Below are positions 17,224 to 27,280 of a stretch of DNA of 64,000 bases, in pieces. The notes beneath the pieces were generated by a model. The model had not been told where the DNA came from and did not search any database. It was given only the letters and a program-made list of their open reading frames with translations. The translations under genes and the position numbers were made by a program. The stretch's first letter is position 1. Every line of letters begins with the position of its first letter. Source of the stretch: Weissella confusa (GTDB lineage Bacteria; Bacillota; Bacilli; Lactobacillales; Lactobacillaceae); NCBI GenBank assembly GCA_041871065.1, contig CP168942.1:1830501-1894500 (forward strand), given 5' to 3'.

Positions 17224-20200
17224 TTAATCATTCTTCTTACGTAGACCAAACCAAGCACCCAAGGCCAAGGCGAGCAAGCTTGCTGAGATTTCGGCAGCCA
17301 TTGCAGCCTTAGAAAGATCAGCTTCCCCAGTCTCACCCGTACCTGTTGTTGGGTTCTCTTCATCGATACCAACTGGCACTGACTGCAAATCTGCAATGCG
17401 TTGACCGGCATATGGCAAAGACAATGGTGTTGTTTGTCCGCTGGTTGAGCCAAGCGTTGTGTCAGCACCCGTCACCATACCAGCGTCTGTTGTCGCACCG
17501 GTTACATCGTAGGCTGTTGACGTGATTGTTCCACCATCTTGACCATCGGATACCACAACGGTTCTAACCACCGTATTTGCACCAGTTGTTTCTGCTGGAG
17601 CAACCGTGTTAGTTGTTGTTGTATTCGTCTGACCGGTTGCATTATCAGCTGCCGTCGTAGCTGAAGCCATTGCGGCCTTATCAGCAGCGCTGGCAGCTTC
17701 ACTTGCAACCTCGGCGGCGCTTGTGGCAGCGGTCATCGCTTGGTCGGCTGCCGTGCTTGCTGATGTAGCGGCGGCGCTGGCCTGCTCAGCTACCTTGGCA
17801 GCACTGGCAGCCTTAGCAGCGAGTTGGTCAGCGACAGCCGTGGCACTTGACGCAACTGCAGCCAATGAATCAGCAGCCGTTTGTGCTTCGCTAGCAGTCG
17901 TTGCATAGGAAGCAGCGGTTGTTGCAGCTGAAGCAGCTTGATCACCTAAGCTCTTCGCAGCAGCGGCGTATGAAGCAGCGGCACTTTGGTCACCACTTGC
18001 AGCGGCGCTTGAAGCAGCGGCTGAGGCACTTGCAGTAGCACTAGCGGCTGATGTTGCCACGGCATTCGCTGAACTTGCAGCGGCCTTAGCAGCTTGCGCA
18101 GTTGAATTAGCTGACGCAACCGCAGCAGCGGCACTTGATGCCTTCTTTGCAGCTGAACTTGCAGCAGCTGATTGACTAGCAGCCGTTGATGCAGCACTAG
18201 CAGCCAGTTGGGCAGCGCTTGAAGCTTCCTTAGCCTTTTCATCAGCGACGCGCGCAGCCGAGCTGGCGACAGCTGCGGCTGACGCAGTCGCTGAATCACC
18301 AGTACGTTGTGCATCAGCTGCGGCTTGCGATGCTGCGTCATTGGCCGCATTAGCCTTTGATTGTGCAACTGCAGCTGTTGACTTCGTTGCATTAGCCGTC
18401 TGTGTTGCCTGAGAAGCAGCACTTGAAGCAGCCGTCTTAGCTGTTTCGGCTGCCTTAGAAACGACAGCTGTTGATGCAGCAACTGATGACGCCTTATCGG
18501 CAGCGGACTTCGTTGCTGAATTTGCCTTGGCAGCATCACTGGCACCACTCGCAGCCGTTGAAGAACCAGCAGCTGCACTTGAATTCGTTTGGGTTGCAAC
18601 AGCATCATTAACTGCACTGGCAGCGCTACTTGCGGCTGAGGCAGCCGTCTTAGCAGCTGCGTTCGCATTAGCTGCGGTTGTGGCAGCTTCTGACGCAACT
18701 GACTCTGCCGATGCAATTACTGCAGCAGCGCTTGATGCGGCTGAACTAGCAGCTGCAACGGTATCAGCAGCCGAGCTAACAACTGCGGCTGCACTACTTG
18801 CTGCTGCGTTAGCCTGTGTCGCGTTGCTGTTCGCAGTTGCGGCGACAGCGGCTGCCGAACTTGCCAACTTCGCATATGAGGCGGCAGCAGCTTGATTACC
18901 TGCTGACATAGCTGACTGCGCAGCTTCAGCCAATGACGATGCAGTTGCTGAATCGCTTGCAGCAGCACTCGCATATGAACTTGCTGCTACAGCGGCGCTT
19001 GAAGCAACCGCATTTGCTGAAGAAGCAACCGAAGCGGCTGAATTAGCAGCCGCAACTGCTGATGATGCCACAGCGCTGGCCGATTGAGCCGTTACGTTAG
19101 CGCTTGAAGCAACCTTGGCGGCACTTTGCGCAATCGCAGCTTCTGATGATGCAATAGCATTTTGCTTAGCAGCCTCTGATGCACCACTTTGAGCCACTTG
19201 GTTGTCAGGGTACAACTCACTCGCTGCCTTAGCAGCTGAAGTAGCGGCTGACGCTGTCTTAGCAGCACTCGTTGCTTCTGATGCAGAAGACGATGCAGCT
19301 GAAGCATAACTTGCTGTATTAGTTGCGCCCTCACTTGCAGTGGCCGCATCAGACTGCGTGCCGGCTTGATCAGCAGTAGCTTGTTCATTCTTCGCGTTTG
19401 CAGAATCCGCCGTCTCGCCTGCTTCACTTGCTTGCGTTGCGGCGTTAGACGTTGCATCTGCTGCATTACTTGTCGCAGCTGTCACCATGTCACCGGCTTG
19501 TCCAGCAACTGCGGCATTCACAGCATCAGTAGCTGTAGCAGCGGCGGCTGAAGAGGCAATCGCCGCATATGATGCAGCGGTACTTTGATCCCCGGCAGCA
19601 GCAGCACTACTTGCAGCTGTTGCGGCACTGGCAGCCTTAGCTGCTTCTGATGCCGCAGTGTTTGCAGCTTCTGATGCGGCGGCATTATCTGCGTATTCAG
19701 CGGCTGCACTTCGAGCTTCAGCTGCATCCGCGGCAGCCTGTGTTGCTGTTGTTGCAGCACTAGCAGCGGTGCTTGCAGCTGTTGCTGAATCGGCAGCGGC
19801 GTTCGCTGCTGAGTTAGCAGCTGACACAGTCGCGTTCATTTCACTGGCAGCGCTGGCCACAGAACTAGCAACCGCCGCTGCACTACTTGCTGCAGAAGCA
19901 GCTGAACTGGCTAACTCATCAAATGTTTGTGATTGTGCGGCGGCTGAACTTGCCAAAGAGTTTGCTACTGATGCAGCTGAGCTGGCAACTGCGGCAGCGC
20001 TACTTGCCGTTGCGGCTTGTGAACTTGCCATTGATGCAGCGGATTGAACCGCACTGTCATCTGGATACTGCGATGCTAGTGAGGCAGCCTTTGTGGCATT
20101 TTCAGTAGCATTTGCTGCAGCAGTTGAAGCGACATCAGCTTGACTGTTGATGTTTGTTACCGCTTCAGCCGCTTGACTAGATGCGGCTGTCGTTGTTGCC

Positions 20201-23200
20201 AAAGCAGCATTTGTATCAATCTCGTCTGCAGCGGCTTGCGCAGCTTCTTGTGCAAGTGTTGCCGTTGACGCTGCTGAACTAGCTGTATCAGCGGCAGTTG
20301 AAGCCGTTGACGCTGCTGTCGAAGCCGTTGACGCTGCTGTCGAAGCATTCTCACTAGCCGTCGTTGCAGCGGCGCTTTGCTGAGCAGCAGCAACTGAAGC
20401 CGTTGATGCTAATGCGGCATATGATGAGGCAGCACTGGCATCACCTGCCGATGCAGCACTCGCAGCTTCTGATGCGTAAGAAGCTGCTGAGCTTGCCAAA
20501 TCAGTCGCGTTTGAAGCGGCAGTCGATGCCGCAGTCGCATAACTAGCGGCAGCGCTAGCAGCGCTAACAGCCGTCGACTTAGCATCTGACGCAACCGTTG
20601 CTAAACTTGCCACTGCACTAGCAGCACTCTTAATTGTTGCATCTGATGCATATGACGCATCAGATGCCAACTTATCAATATTTGTCTTAGTTTGATCAAC
20701 TGACTCACTTGCTGTTGTGGCCCGTTCTACGGCGTCATTAGCATCTGACGCTGCTGTTTGGGCGCCTGCGGCATCACTTGATGCACCAGCTGCATCACTA
20801 GCAGCATTTTCGGCATCTTGACCAGCTTGGTCACCAGTTGCGGCAGTTGACGCTGCACTCATCGCAGTTGACGCTGCTTGAGAAGCTGAACTTGCCGTTT
20901 CATTAGCCGTTGAAGCCGTTGATGCTGCTTCGCTAGCAGCCTTGGCGGCATTGCTTGCGGCCTCACTCGCTGCGGTTGCAGCGGCGGCAGCTGAACTAGC
21001 GGCAGCGAAGGCACTCGCCGCGGCAGCTGAATCTCCAGCGGCAGCAGCGCTACTTGCTGCGGCAGCGGCCGATTGGGCAGCTGATGCTGCGTCGCTGGCA
21101 GCCTTAGCTTGCGTAGCAGCCTCTGATGAAGCCGACTGAGCGACGGCGTTAGCTGAACTAGCAACTGCAGCAGCCGAACTAGCAACTGCGGCTTCACTAG
21201 CGGCAGTACTTGCGGCTTCAGAAACCTTAGCATTATCAGCATACTGAGAAGCTAATGACGCAGCCGTGCTTGCAGCCTCACTGGCGGCACTGGCCGTTGA
21301 TGCTGCAGCAGTTGAGGCTGACGCAGTGCTATCAGCGGCAGTATCAGTTGCGGCGGCACTCTTTGCGACATCCGCATTTGCTGAATCAGCGGCACTGGCA
21401 TCTTGCGCAGCAGCAGCACTGTCGGCTGAAGCTGCTTCCTTATTCGCAACGGCCGTCAATGAAGTTGCTTGATCAGCTTGCGATTGTGCAGTTGCGGCGG
21501 CGGTTGACGCAGTTGCGGCAGCCTTGGCAGCACTTTGGGCAGCAGCATCAGCGGCAACTGCTGCTTCACTAGCAGCCTTGGCAGCTGACGAAACAGTCGC
21601 AGAATCCGCACCAGATGAGGCGGCCAATTCTGCAGCAAGACTTGCGGCTTCTGATGCCGTTGACGCTGCATTAGCAGCATCATCAGCCAATGATGCAGCG
21701 GCTTCGCTTTGTGCCTTCGCAACTTCAGCAGCACTACTTGCAGCTGATGATGCGCTTGCAGCGGCTGTGGCAGCTGATTGGGCGGCACTCGCAGCTGATT
21801 GGACATCAGCGTTATCTGCATATGGTGAATCACTAGCAGCCAATGAATTTGCTGTTGATGCAGCCACTGCCGCATTTGAAGCAGCATCTGACACGTCAGT
21901 CGTTTCTTGGTTGGCGGCTGTAACGGCATCTGCAGCTGATTGGCTGGCCTCATTAGCTTCATTTACCGAGGCATTTGCAGCCATTGAATCTACTGTTGCT
22001 TTAGCTGCATCATTAACGATTTGCGCTGTTGATGCAGCGTTCGAAGCGACCGTTGCTGCCGACGTCGCAACGTCAGCAGCTGACTTAGCCAATTCTGCAG
22101 CTGTTGAAGCTGCTGAATTTTGTGCATCCGCAGCACTAGCAGCTGATGACGCCTTGGCCGCAAGATCAGCGGCTGATGATGTCAAACCGGCTGCAGCGGC
22201 ACTACTTGCGGCGGCTGCGTATTCGGCAGCATCACTCGCGTAACTTGATGCCAAGTCAGCAGCTTTTGAGGCAGCAGTTCTTTGCGCATTGGCTTCACTG
22301 GCGGCTGATTGTGCCGCCGTATTAGCTGATGATGTTTCACTTGCCAATGAATTTGCAGCAGCTGCGGTTGATTCAAGAACCGCATTACTTGCGTATTGTG
22401 AATCACTCGTCAAAGAAGCCAAGGCGTCAGCAATGCTTGTCGCCGTTGTATTGGCTGATGACGTTACTGCAGCCGCTGACGTTGCAGTCTTAGCAGCTGA
22501 TGATGCTTCGCTAGCATAACTTGAAGCTGACGTTGCAGCACTACCTGCATTCTCAGCATCTTGGCCCGCTTGATCAGCACCGGCTGCATTTGACGCTTGT
22601 TCGGCCGCTTCACTGGCGGCGGTTGACGCTGTTTGAGCAGCAGTTGACGCTACTGCAGCATCGCTAGCTGCGTTTGAAGCTGTTGTGGCGGCATTACTTG
22701 CGGCAACTGAGTCACCGGCAGCCGCAGCACTACTTGCAATGGCAAGTTCGCTGGCAGCCGTGCTTGCAGCACTGGCTGCAGCGGCTGATTGATCTGCGGC
22801 TTCCTTAGCAGCACTGGCTGCGGTTGAGGCGTTATCAGCCGTTTCCTGAGCGCTTGATGCAGCATCCGATGCGTCAGTATTAGCTGTTTGTGCTGAAGTA
22901 ACTGCGGTACTCTTGAAGTTCGCAGCTGCGGTTGCGGCTTCAGAGGCCGTCGTTAAGGCAGCTGAAGCTGAGTCATACAACCCGGCTGCGGCCAATGAAC
23001 TTGCGGCTGCAGCGGCACTTGATGCAAGACTAGCTTGCGTTGCCGCTTGTGAGGCAGCTGAACTTGCCGCGGCTGAAGCACTTGACGCATCAGTTGCGTA
23101 ACTACTTGCATTTGAAGCATCTGTTGCAGCAGTTGAGGCCAAATCATTTGCAGCACTAGCAGCACTGCTTGCTGTGGTTGCGGCTGAAACAGCTGTCGCA

Positions 23201-25752
23201 TCCCCACTAGCAGCTAATGAACTTGCTTTGGCAGCAGCTGACGTTGCACTCTCGGCCGTGGTTGCAACAGCAGCTGCACTTGATCCAGCTGTATCAGCCA
23301 TTGTGGCCGCAGATGTCGCTGCGCTACTTGCGCCGTTCGCAGCTGTCTTAGCATCGGCAGCTGCGCTTGAAGCGACAGCTGAGTATGAAGTTGCGTCTGA
23401 TTGATCAGCCGCGGTTTGTGTGGCAGCTGATGACGCAGTTGATAATTGTGATTGTGCATCAGCCAGTGCACTAGCGGCCGTCGTTTGAGCAGCAGAGGCT
23501 TGCGCCAATGCACTTGCTGCGACCGTTGACTGTACTAACGCACCAGCGCCAGCAGAACTAGCCAAACTAGCGGCGGTTGATGCACTAGCGGCAGCGGTCG
23601 ATGCGGCGACGGCTGCATTATATGCAGCTGAAGCATCCCCAGCGCTGGCGGCACTTGATGCAACCGCAGCATATGAGGCAGCCAAGCTACTTTGCTTTGC
23701 AGCATCGGCATTAGCAGTCGATGCAACACCTGCTAGTGACGTGGCGTTTGTCTTAGCCGTCGTCGCAGCGACAACGGCAGCTAATGCAGCTTCTGATGCT
23801 GACTTAGCCTTAGTTAAATCACCTGCAGCGGCTGCAACCGCTGAACTAATCACCGCATTTGAAGCGTTGGCAGATGACAAAGCAGACAAACTGTTCACAA
23901 CCACTTGCGCTTGGGCAACGGCTGAAGAAACAGCTGAGCTGCTTGCTGCCACACTACTCAAAACCGTTGCAGTTGAACTTGCAACTGATGTGGCTACGCT
24001 ACTTGCTGAACTAGCACTCGAAACCGCCGTTGATGTGCTACTTGCGGTACTTGCAGCTGATGTTGCAGCTGAGCTAGCTGCACTTGAAGTTGCCTTATTG
24101 AAATCAGCAGTGGCCGTGCTCAAGTTAGCCGTAGCGACCGACGCAGCACTAGCCGCTGTCGATGCTGCTGTCGAAGCAGCAAACGCAGCTGAAGTGTATG
24201 AAGCGGCGGCGGTTCCATCCCCAGCCTTAGCAGCTGATGCGGCATTTGAAGCGGCAACGGCTGCAGCTGTCGATGCTGACAAGATAGCCGCACTAGCTGA
24301 ATTGATAATTGTTGTTGCTGACGTCGTGGCCGTCTGATATGACGTCACGGCTGATGAATATGACCCATTCGATCCGACTGCAGTTGCCGCAATTGACGCT
24401 GCAATCGAAGCAGCTGTTGAAGCAGTGGTAGACTCTGGTGCCACACTCGTTGCGTTCGTGCCAATGCCTGATGACAATACAGCAGCATCGGCCGTGTAGA
24501 TAAGCGTCATCGACGTTGCCGTGGCATTCAAACGGGTAGTTGGTGCGTTAGCTACGTAACTTGAAACTGCTGGTGCAGCCATATTAATCGCAGCGGTCGT
24601 ATCGTTCACACCAAATGAATCACCAACGTTTCCAGTCAATACCGTGCTAGCCATTGATGATGGCATACCCGTATAGTTAACCGTCATGGTTTGCTGAGCG
24701 GCCGTGAAACTACCAGCTTGCACACCGGCCTTCGTGGTTGACCATGCCCAACCAGTCTTTTCGTTCAGTCCCAACGCTTGATTACGTGGTAGGGTTTGCG
24801 TCGTTGACACAGTTCCCAACTTCGTACCATCTGCCGCAACCATTGTGTACGTCATCGTACCAGTTGCTGATGTTGATGTCGTTGTAGTTGGTGTCCACGC
24901 CATCGTCCATGTAATCGCATTACCAGCCAATGATTGTCCCGCTGTTGTCGCATAGTTTCCGGCACCCAGGTAACTCAACGACATTGGTGTAACAGAAGTT
25001 GTCATCAGGTTACTTCCGGCTGCATCAGTTGTTTGGACGGCCATTGACTTTGTCGCGTAACCATCACGTTGATCACCAGTAGTGATTTTGCCATCACCGT
25101 CCCACATCCACCAACCCATCCAGGTTGCTTGTACACCAAGGCCGGCAGCCGTTCCATTCAACTGTGCCAAACTTGCTGGGTCGGCAGCCGCAAACGTAAT
25201 TCCAAGTGCGTTACCGGCAGCTTGCACAGCTCCCGAATCCGTCGTATTACCACCGGCCCCGTTACTTTGGGTAGCGACACCAATCGTAACGGTTCCAGTC
25301 ATCGAAATCGGGTGTGTCATATCAAATTGCTTATTCATCGCAATCGTTCCATTCGTACCCGGTCCTGGAATCAAAGTCGTTGCACCACTAGTAGTTGGTC
25401 CAACTTCGGCACCATTTTGGTAAACTGTAAAGTTGCTGTCAATCTGATCTGTTGTTGTAAGATTCATATTTGGATCAGCAACCGTCGCTGCAGAACCGGC
25501 GAACAATTGATAAGCACTTGTCGCAGCCGTATCAGCCGATGCTGAGCCGAGATGCACCATATTACTAACGGCCTCCATTGCATCGTCTGCAAACTCAGCA
25601 ACACCCGTCTTAAGATCACCGGTGTCAGTGGCAACTGCGGCACTACCAGCAATCATTGAGACCATTGTCAAACCGGCAAACATCTACTTTTTACCGGCCT
25701 TATACATCTTGTAGTGCGTCTTTGCACTATTTTGTTCGTTATCTTTAGCCAT
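17224..25752 (-). pseudogene. Giant Ala/Ser-rich surface adhesin, amber codon in signal peptide
   Basis: The full reading frame starts at the ATG at 25752 with AAAGGG upstream and encodes MAKDNEQ... through KMYKAGKK; the next codon (25684-25686) is TAG, exactly where KxYKxGKxW signals have Trp (TGG). The frame then continues for 2819 codons. After the signal come an N-terminal domain of about 380 residues with lectin-like beta character (FDMTHPISMTGTVTIG, WMGWWMWDGDG), then about 2,300 residues almost wholly Ala and Ser, and a C-terminal anchor: NPTTG, a hydrophobic helix, and RKKND. No canonical LPxTG; NPTTG (38 residues from the end) may be a variant sorting signal. An ATG follows the TAG directly and has no ribosome binding site of its own apart from the upstream gene's. 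Expression would need readthrough, restart, or the TAG may be an error. Likely an adhesin of the serine-rich type; a -10-like TATACT lies at 25870-25875. Confidence 0.85.
19212..22395 (-). repeat. Degenerate 191-197 residue tandem repeats in the giant gene
   Basis: Within the Ala/Ser-rich rod, a landmark Tyr-(Ala/Pro)-(Asp/Ser)-(Asn/Asp) recurs with its Tyr codon starting at 22395, 21822, 21243, 20652 and 20067 (spacings of 191, 193, 197 and 195 residues), then at 19695 and 19212. A conserved Gly turn follows the Tyr at residue 70 or 71 in the first four units, at 35 in the unit from 19695 and at 105 in the unit from 19212. The units are diverged in DNA sequence, so this is not a simple copy-number repeat. 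Confidence 0.8.
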
Positions 25753-25942
25753 GTTAGTTGCCCTTTCTTTCCCGTGTTTCCGCGTTTTTTATTCGGAATA
25801 ATTGGGATTCACCCAACTCTCTTAATCTCGCAAATCTATCTTTTGTCCGATATTTCCTACTCTAAGTAAAGTATAAAGATATTACTCAGAAAAAACTCAT
25901 TTCGCGACTTGGAATTGCAACGTTTATGTCATAAAGAAGCAA

Positions 25943-25979
25943 TAAAAAAGACACCCTAAGCAAACGCTTAAGATGTCTT
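25943..25979 (-). terminator. Terminator after mltG
   Basis: Stem pairing AAGACATCTTAAGC with GCTTAGGGTGTCTT (one G-T, one mismatch) and a T-run on the minus strand. Bases 25753-25942 hold only the promoter region of the giant gene. Confidence 0.8.
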
Positions 25980-25990
25980 GATATCTGTAA

Positions 25991-27181
25991 TTACTTTGAT
26001 GATGAAGATGCTGATGAATTTGATGCATTCTTAGCATCTGCTTCATTTCCAACTGATTGGTTTGTTGCTTCCAAATCACCTGACTTGCCCAAGTGCTCGT
26101 CATAGTCCTTTGAGTAGTAAACCTTACCAGTCTTCAAGTTAGCTACGAAGTACAAGTAACCCTTATCACGGTCAGAAGGGTTCAAAACCGCATCAACTGA
26201 TTGTGATGATGGGTTGTTGAATGGTCCAGGACCGTAACCTGAGAACTTATACAAATTGTATGGATTATCTGATGAAACATCATCGTTCGTCAAGTTCGTC
26301 TTGTTCGTATCCAAGGCGTACTTCGTTGCAATATCTGATTGCAATGGCATGTTAATAGCCAAACGGTTTTCAAAGACACCCGCAATTGTCTTACGACTTG
26401 CTTCGTCAATTCCTTCACGCTCAACCAATGACGCCAACGTCAACACTTGGTGCACGGTCATGCCTGACTTCTTAATGGCGTCAAACTTGTCCTTCATTTG
26501 CACGTAGTCTTGGTAAACCATTTGGTTGATCAACTCGTTAACAGTCTTAGCCGTCTTCCAGTCATAAGTTGCTGGGTACAAGTATCCCTCCAACTTGTAA
26601 CGGATGTCACCTGCTTGTTGGCTATCCACTTCAGAATCCAACAAACCAGGGTAAGCTTCCTTCAAGCGGTTGAAGAAGTCTTGGTCGTTAACGGCCTTTA
26701 AGAACTCATCCTTCGTGAAGTTTGTCTTCTCACCAACTTCAGTCGCAATGTTTTCAATCGTCTCACCTTCGCGAACGGTAATTGTATCCTTACCGTTCAA
26801 TGGGTAAGCAGCACCACCTTGACGCAATGACTTTACAATCGTCTTCACATCATCAGCTGGGCTAAACAAGTAGTACCCTGCCTTCAAATCTGAGACATTG
26901 TTCACCGTCACATAGTTCATGAAAGCACGTTCTGAACGCAAAACCTTTGCCTTGCTCAATTCAGATGCAATTTCTGATGCTGTGGCACCAGACTTAACTT
27001 GCACTTGAACATCCTTCTTATTCTTAACATTCAATGCTGAATAATCCGTCTTATCCTTTTGAATGGTGTAGTATTGGTACCCACCAACACCAGCGCCGAT
27101 AAGCAGAATCACAATCACAACCAACGAAATCCAAAGTCCTTTGCGAGACTTTTTGCCGTTGATGCGGGCTAAATCTTCCAT
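25991..27181 (-). CDS. mltG: Endolytic transglycosylase MltG
   Basis: Membrane-bound enzyme that cuts nascent glycan strands and ends their synthesis. Transmembrane helix at about residues 14-36 (LWISLVVIVILLIGAG), a LysM-like subdomain, then the YceG core with catalytic Glu in LASLVEREGIDEASR and GVFENRLAINMPLQSD, and YNLYKFSGYGPGPFNNPS. I chose ATG 27181 (MEDLARING) with AAGGAGAA upstream, 396 residues. The Ser-rich tail is typical of lactic acid bacteria. Confidence 0.96.
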   Translation of the reverse strand: MEDLARINGKKSRKGLWISLVVIVILLIGAGVGGYQYYTIQKDKTDYSALNVKNKKDVQVQVKSGATASEIASELSKAKVLRSERAFMNYVTVNNVSDLKAGYYLFSPADDVKTIVKSLRQGGAAYPLNGKDTITVREGETIENIATEVGEKTNFTKDEFLKAVNDQDFFNRLKEAYPGLLDSEVDSQQAGDIRYKLEGYLYPATYDWKTAKTVNELINQMVYQDYVQMKDKFDAIKKSGMTVHQVLTLASLVEREGIDEASRKTIAGVFENRLAINMPLQSDIATKYALDTNKTNLTNDDVSSDNPYNLYKFSGYGPGPFNNPSSQSVDAVLNPSDRDKGYLYFVANLKTGKVYYSKDYDEHLGKSGDLEATNQSVGNEADAKNASNSSASSSSK

Positions 27182-27212
27182 TTTTATTGTTCTCCTTAAA
27201 ATGCAATGACAG

Positions 27213-27262
27213 CAAAAAGCCATCCGTTACTAGTTAGTATACCAGTAACGGATGGCTTTTAA
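27213..27262 (-). terminator. Terminator after pheT
   Basis: 16-bp stem AAAAGCCATCCGTTAC with its complement; TTTTT follows on the minus strand. Confidence 0.85.
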
Positions 27263-27280
27263 ATAATTGATTGACAATTT

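Noticed and set aside
17723..24337. Long Ala-rich frames on the plus strand opposite the giant gene
   Set aside because: They are antisense shadows of GCN-repeat codons, lack ribosome binding sites and stop at random points.
17224..25683. CRISPR array or satellite DNA within the giant gene
   Set aside because: The repetition is Ala/Ser codon bias in one continuous frame with diverged units and no fixed repeat-spacer structure.
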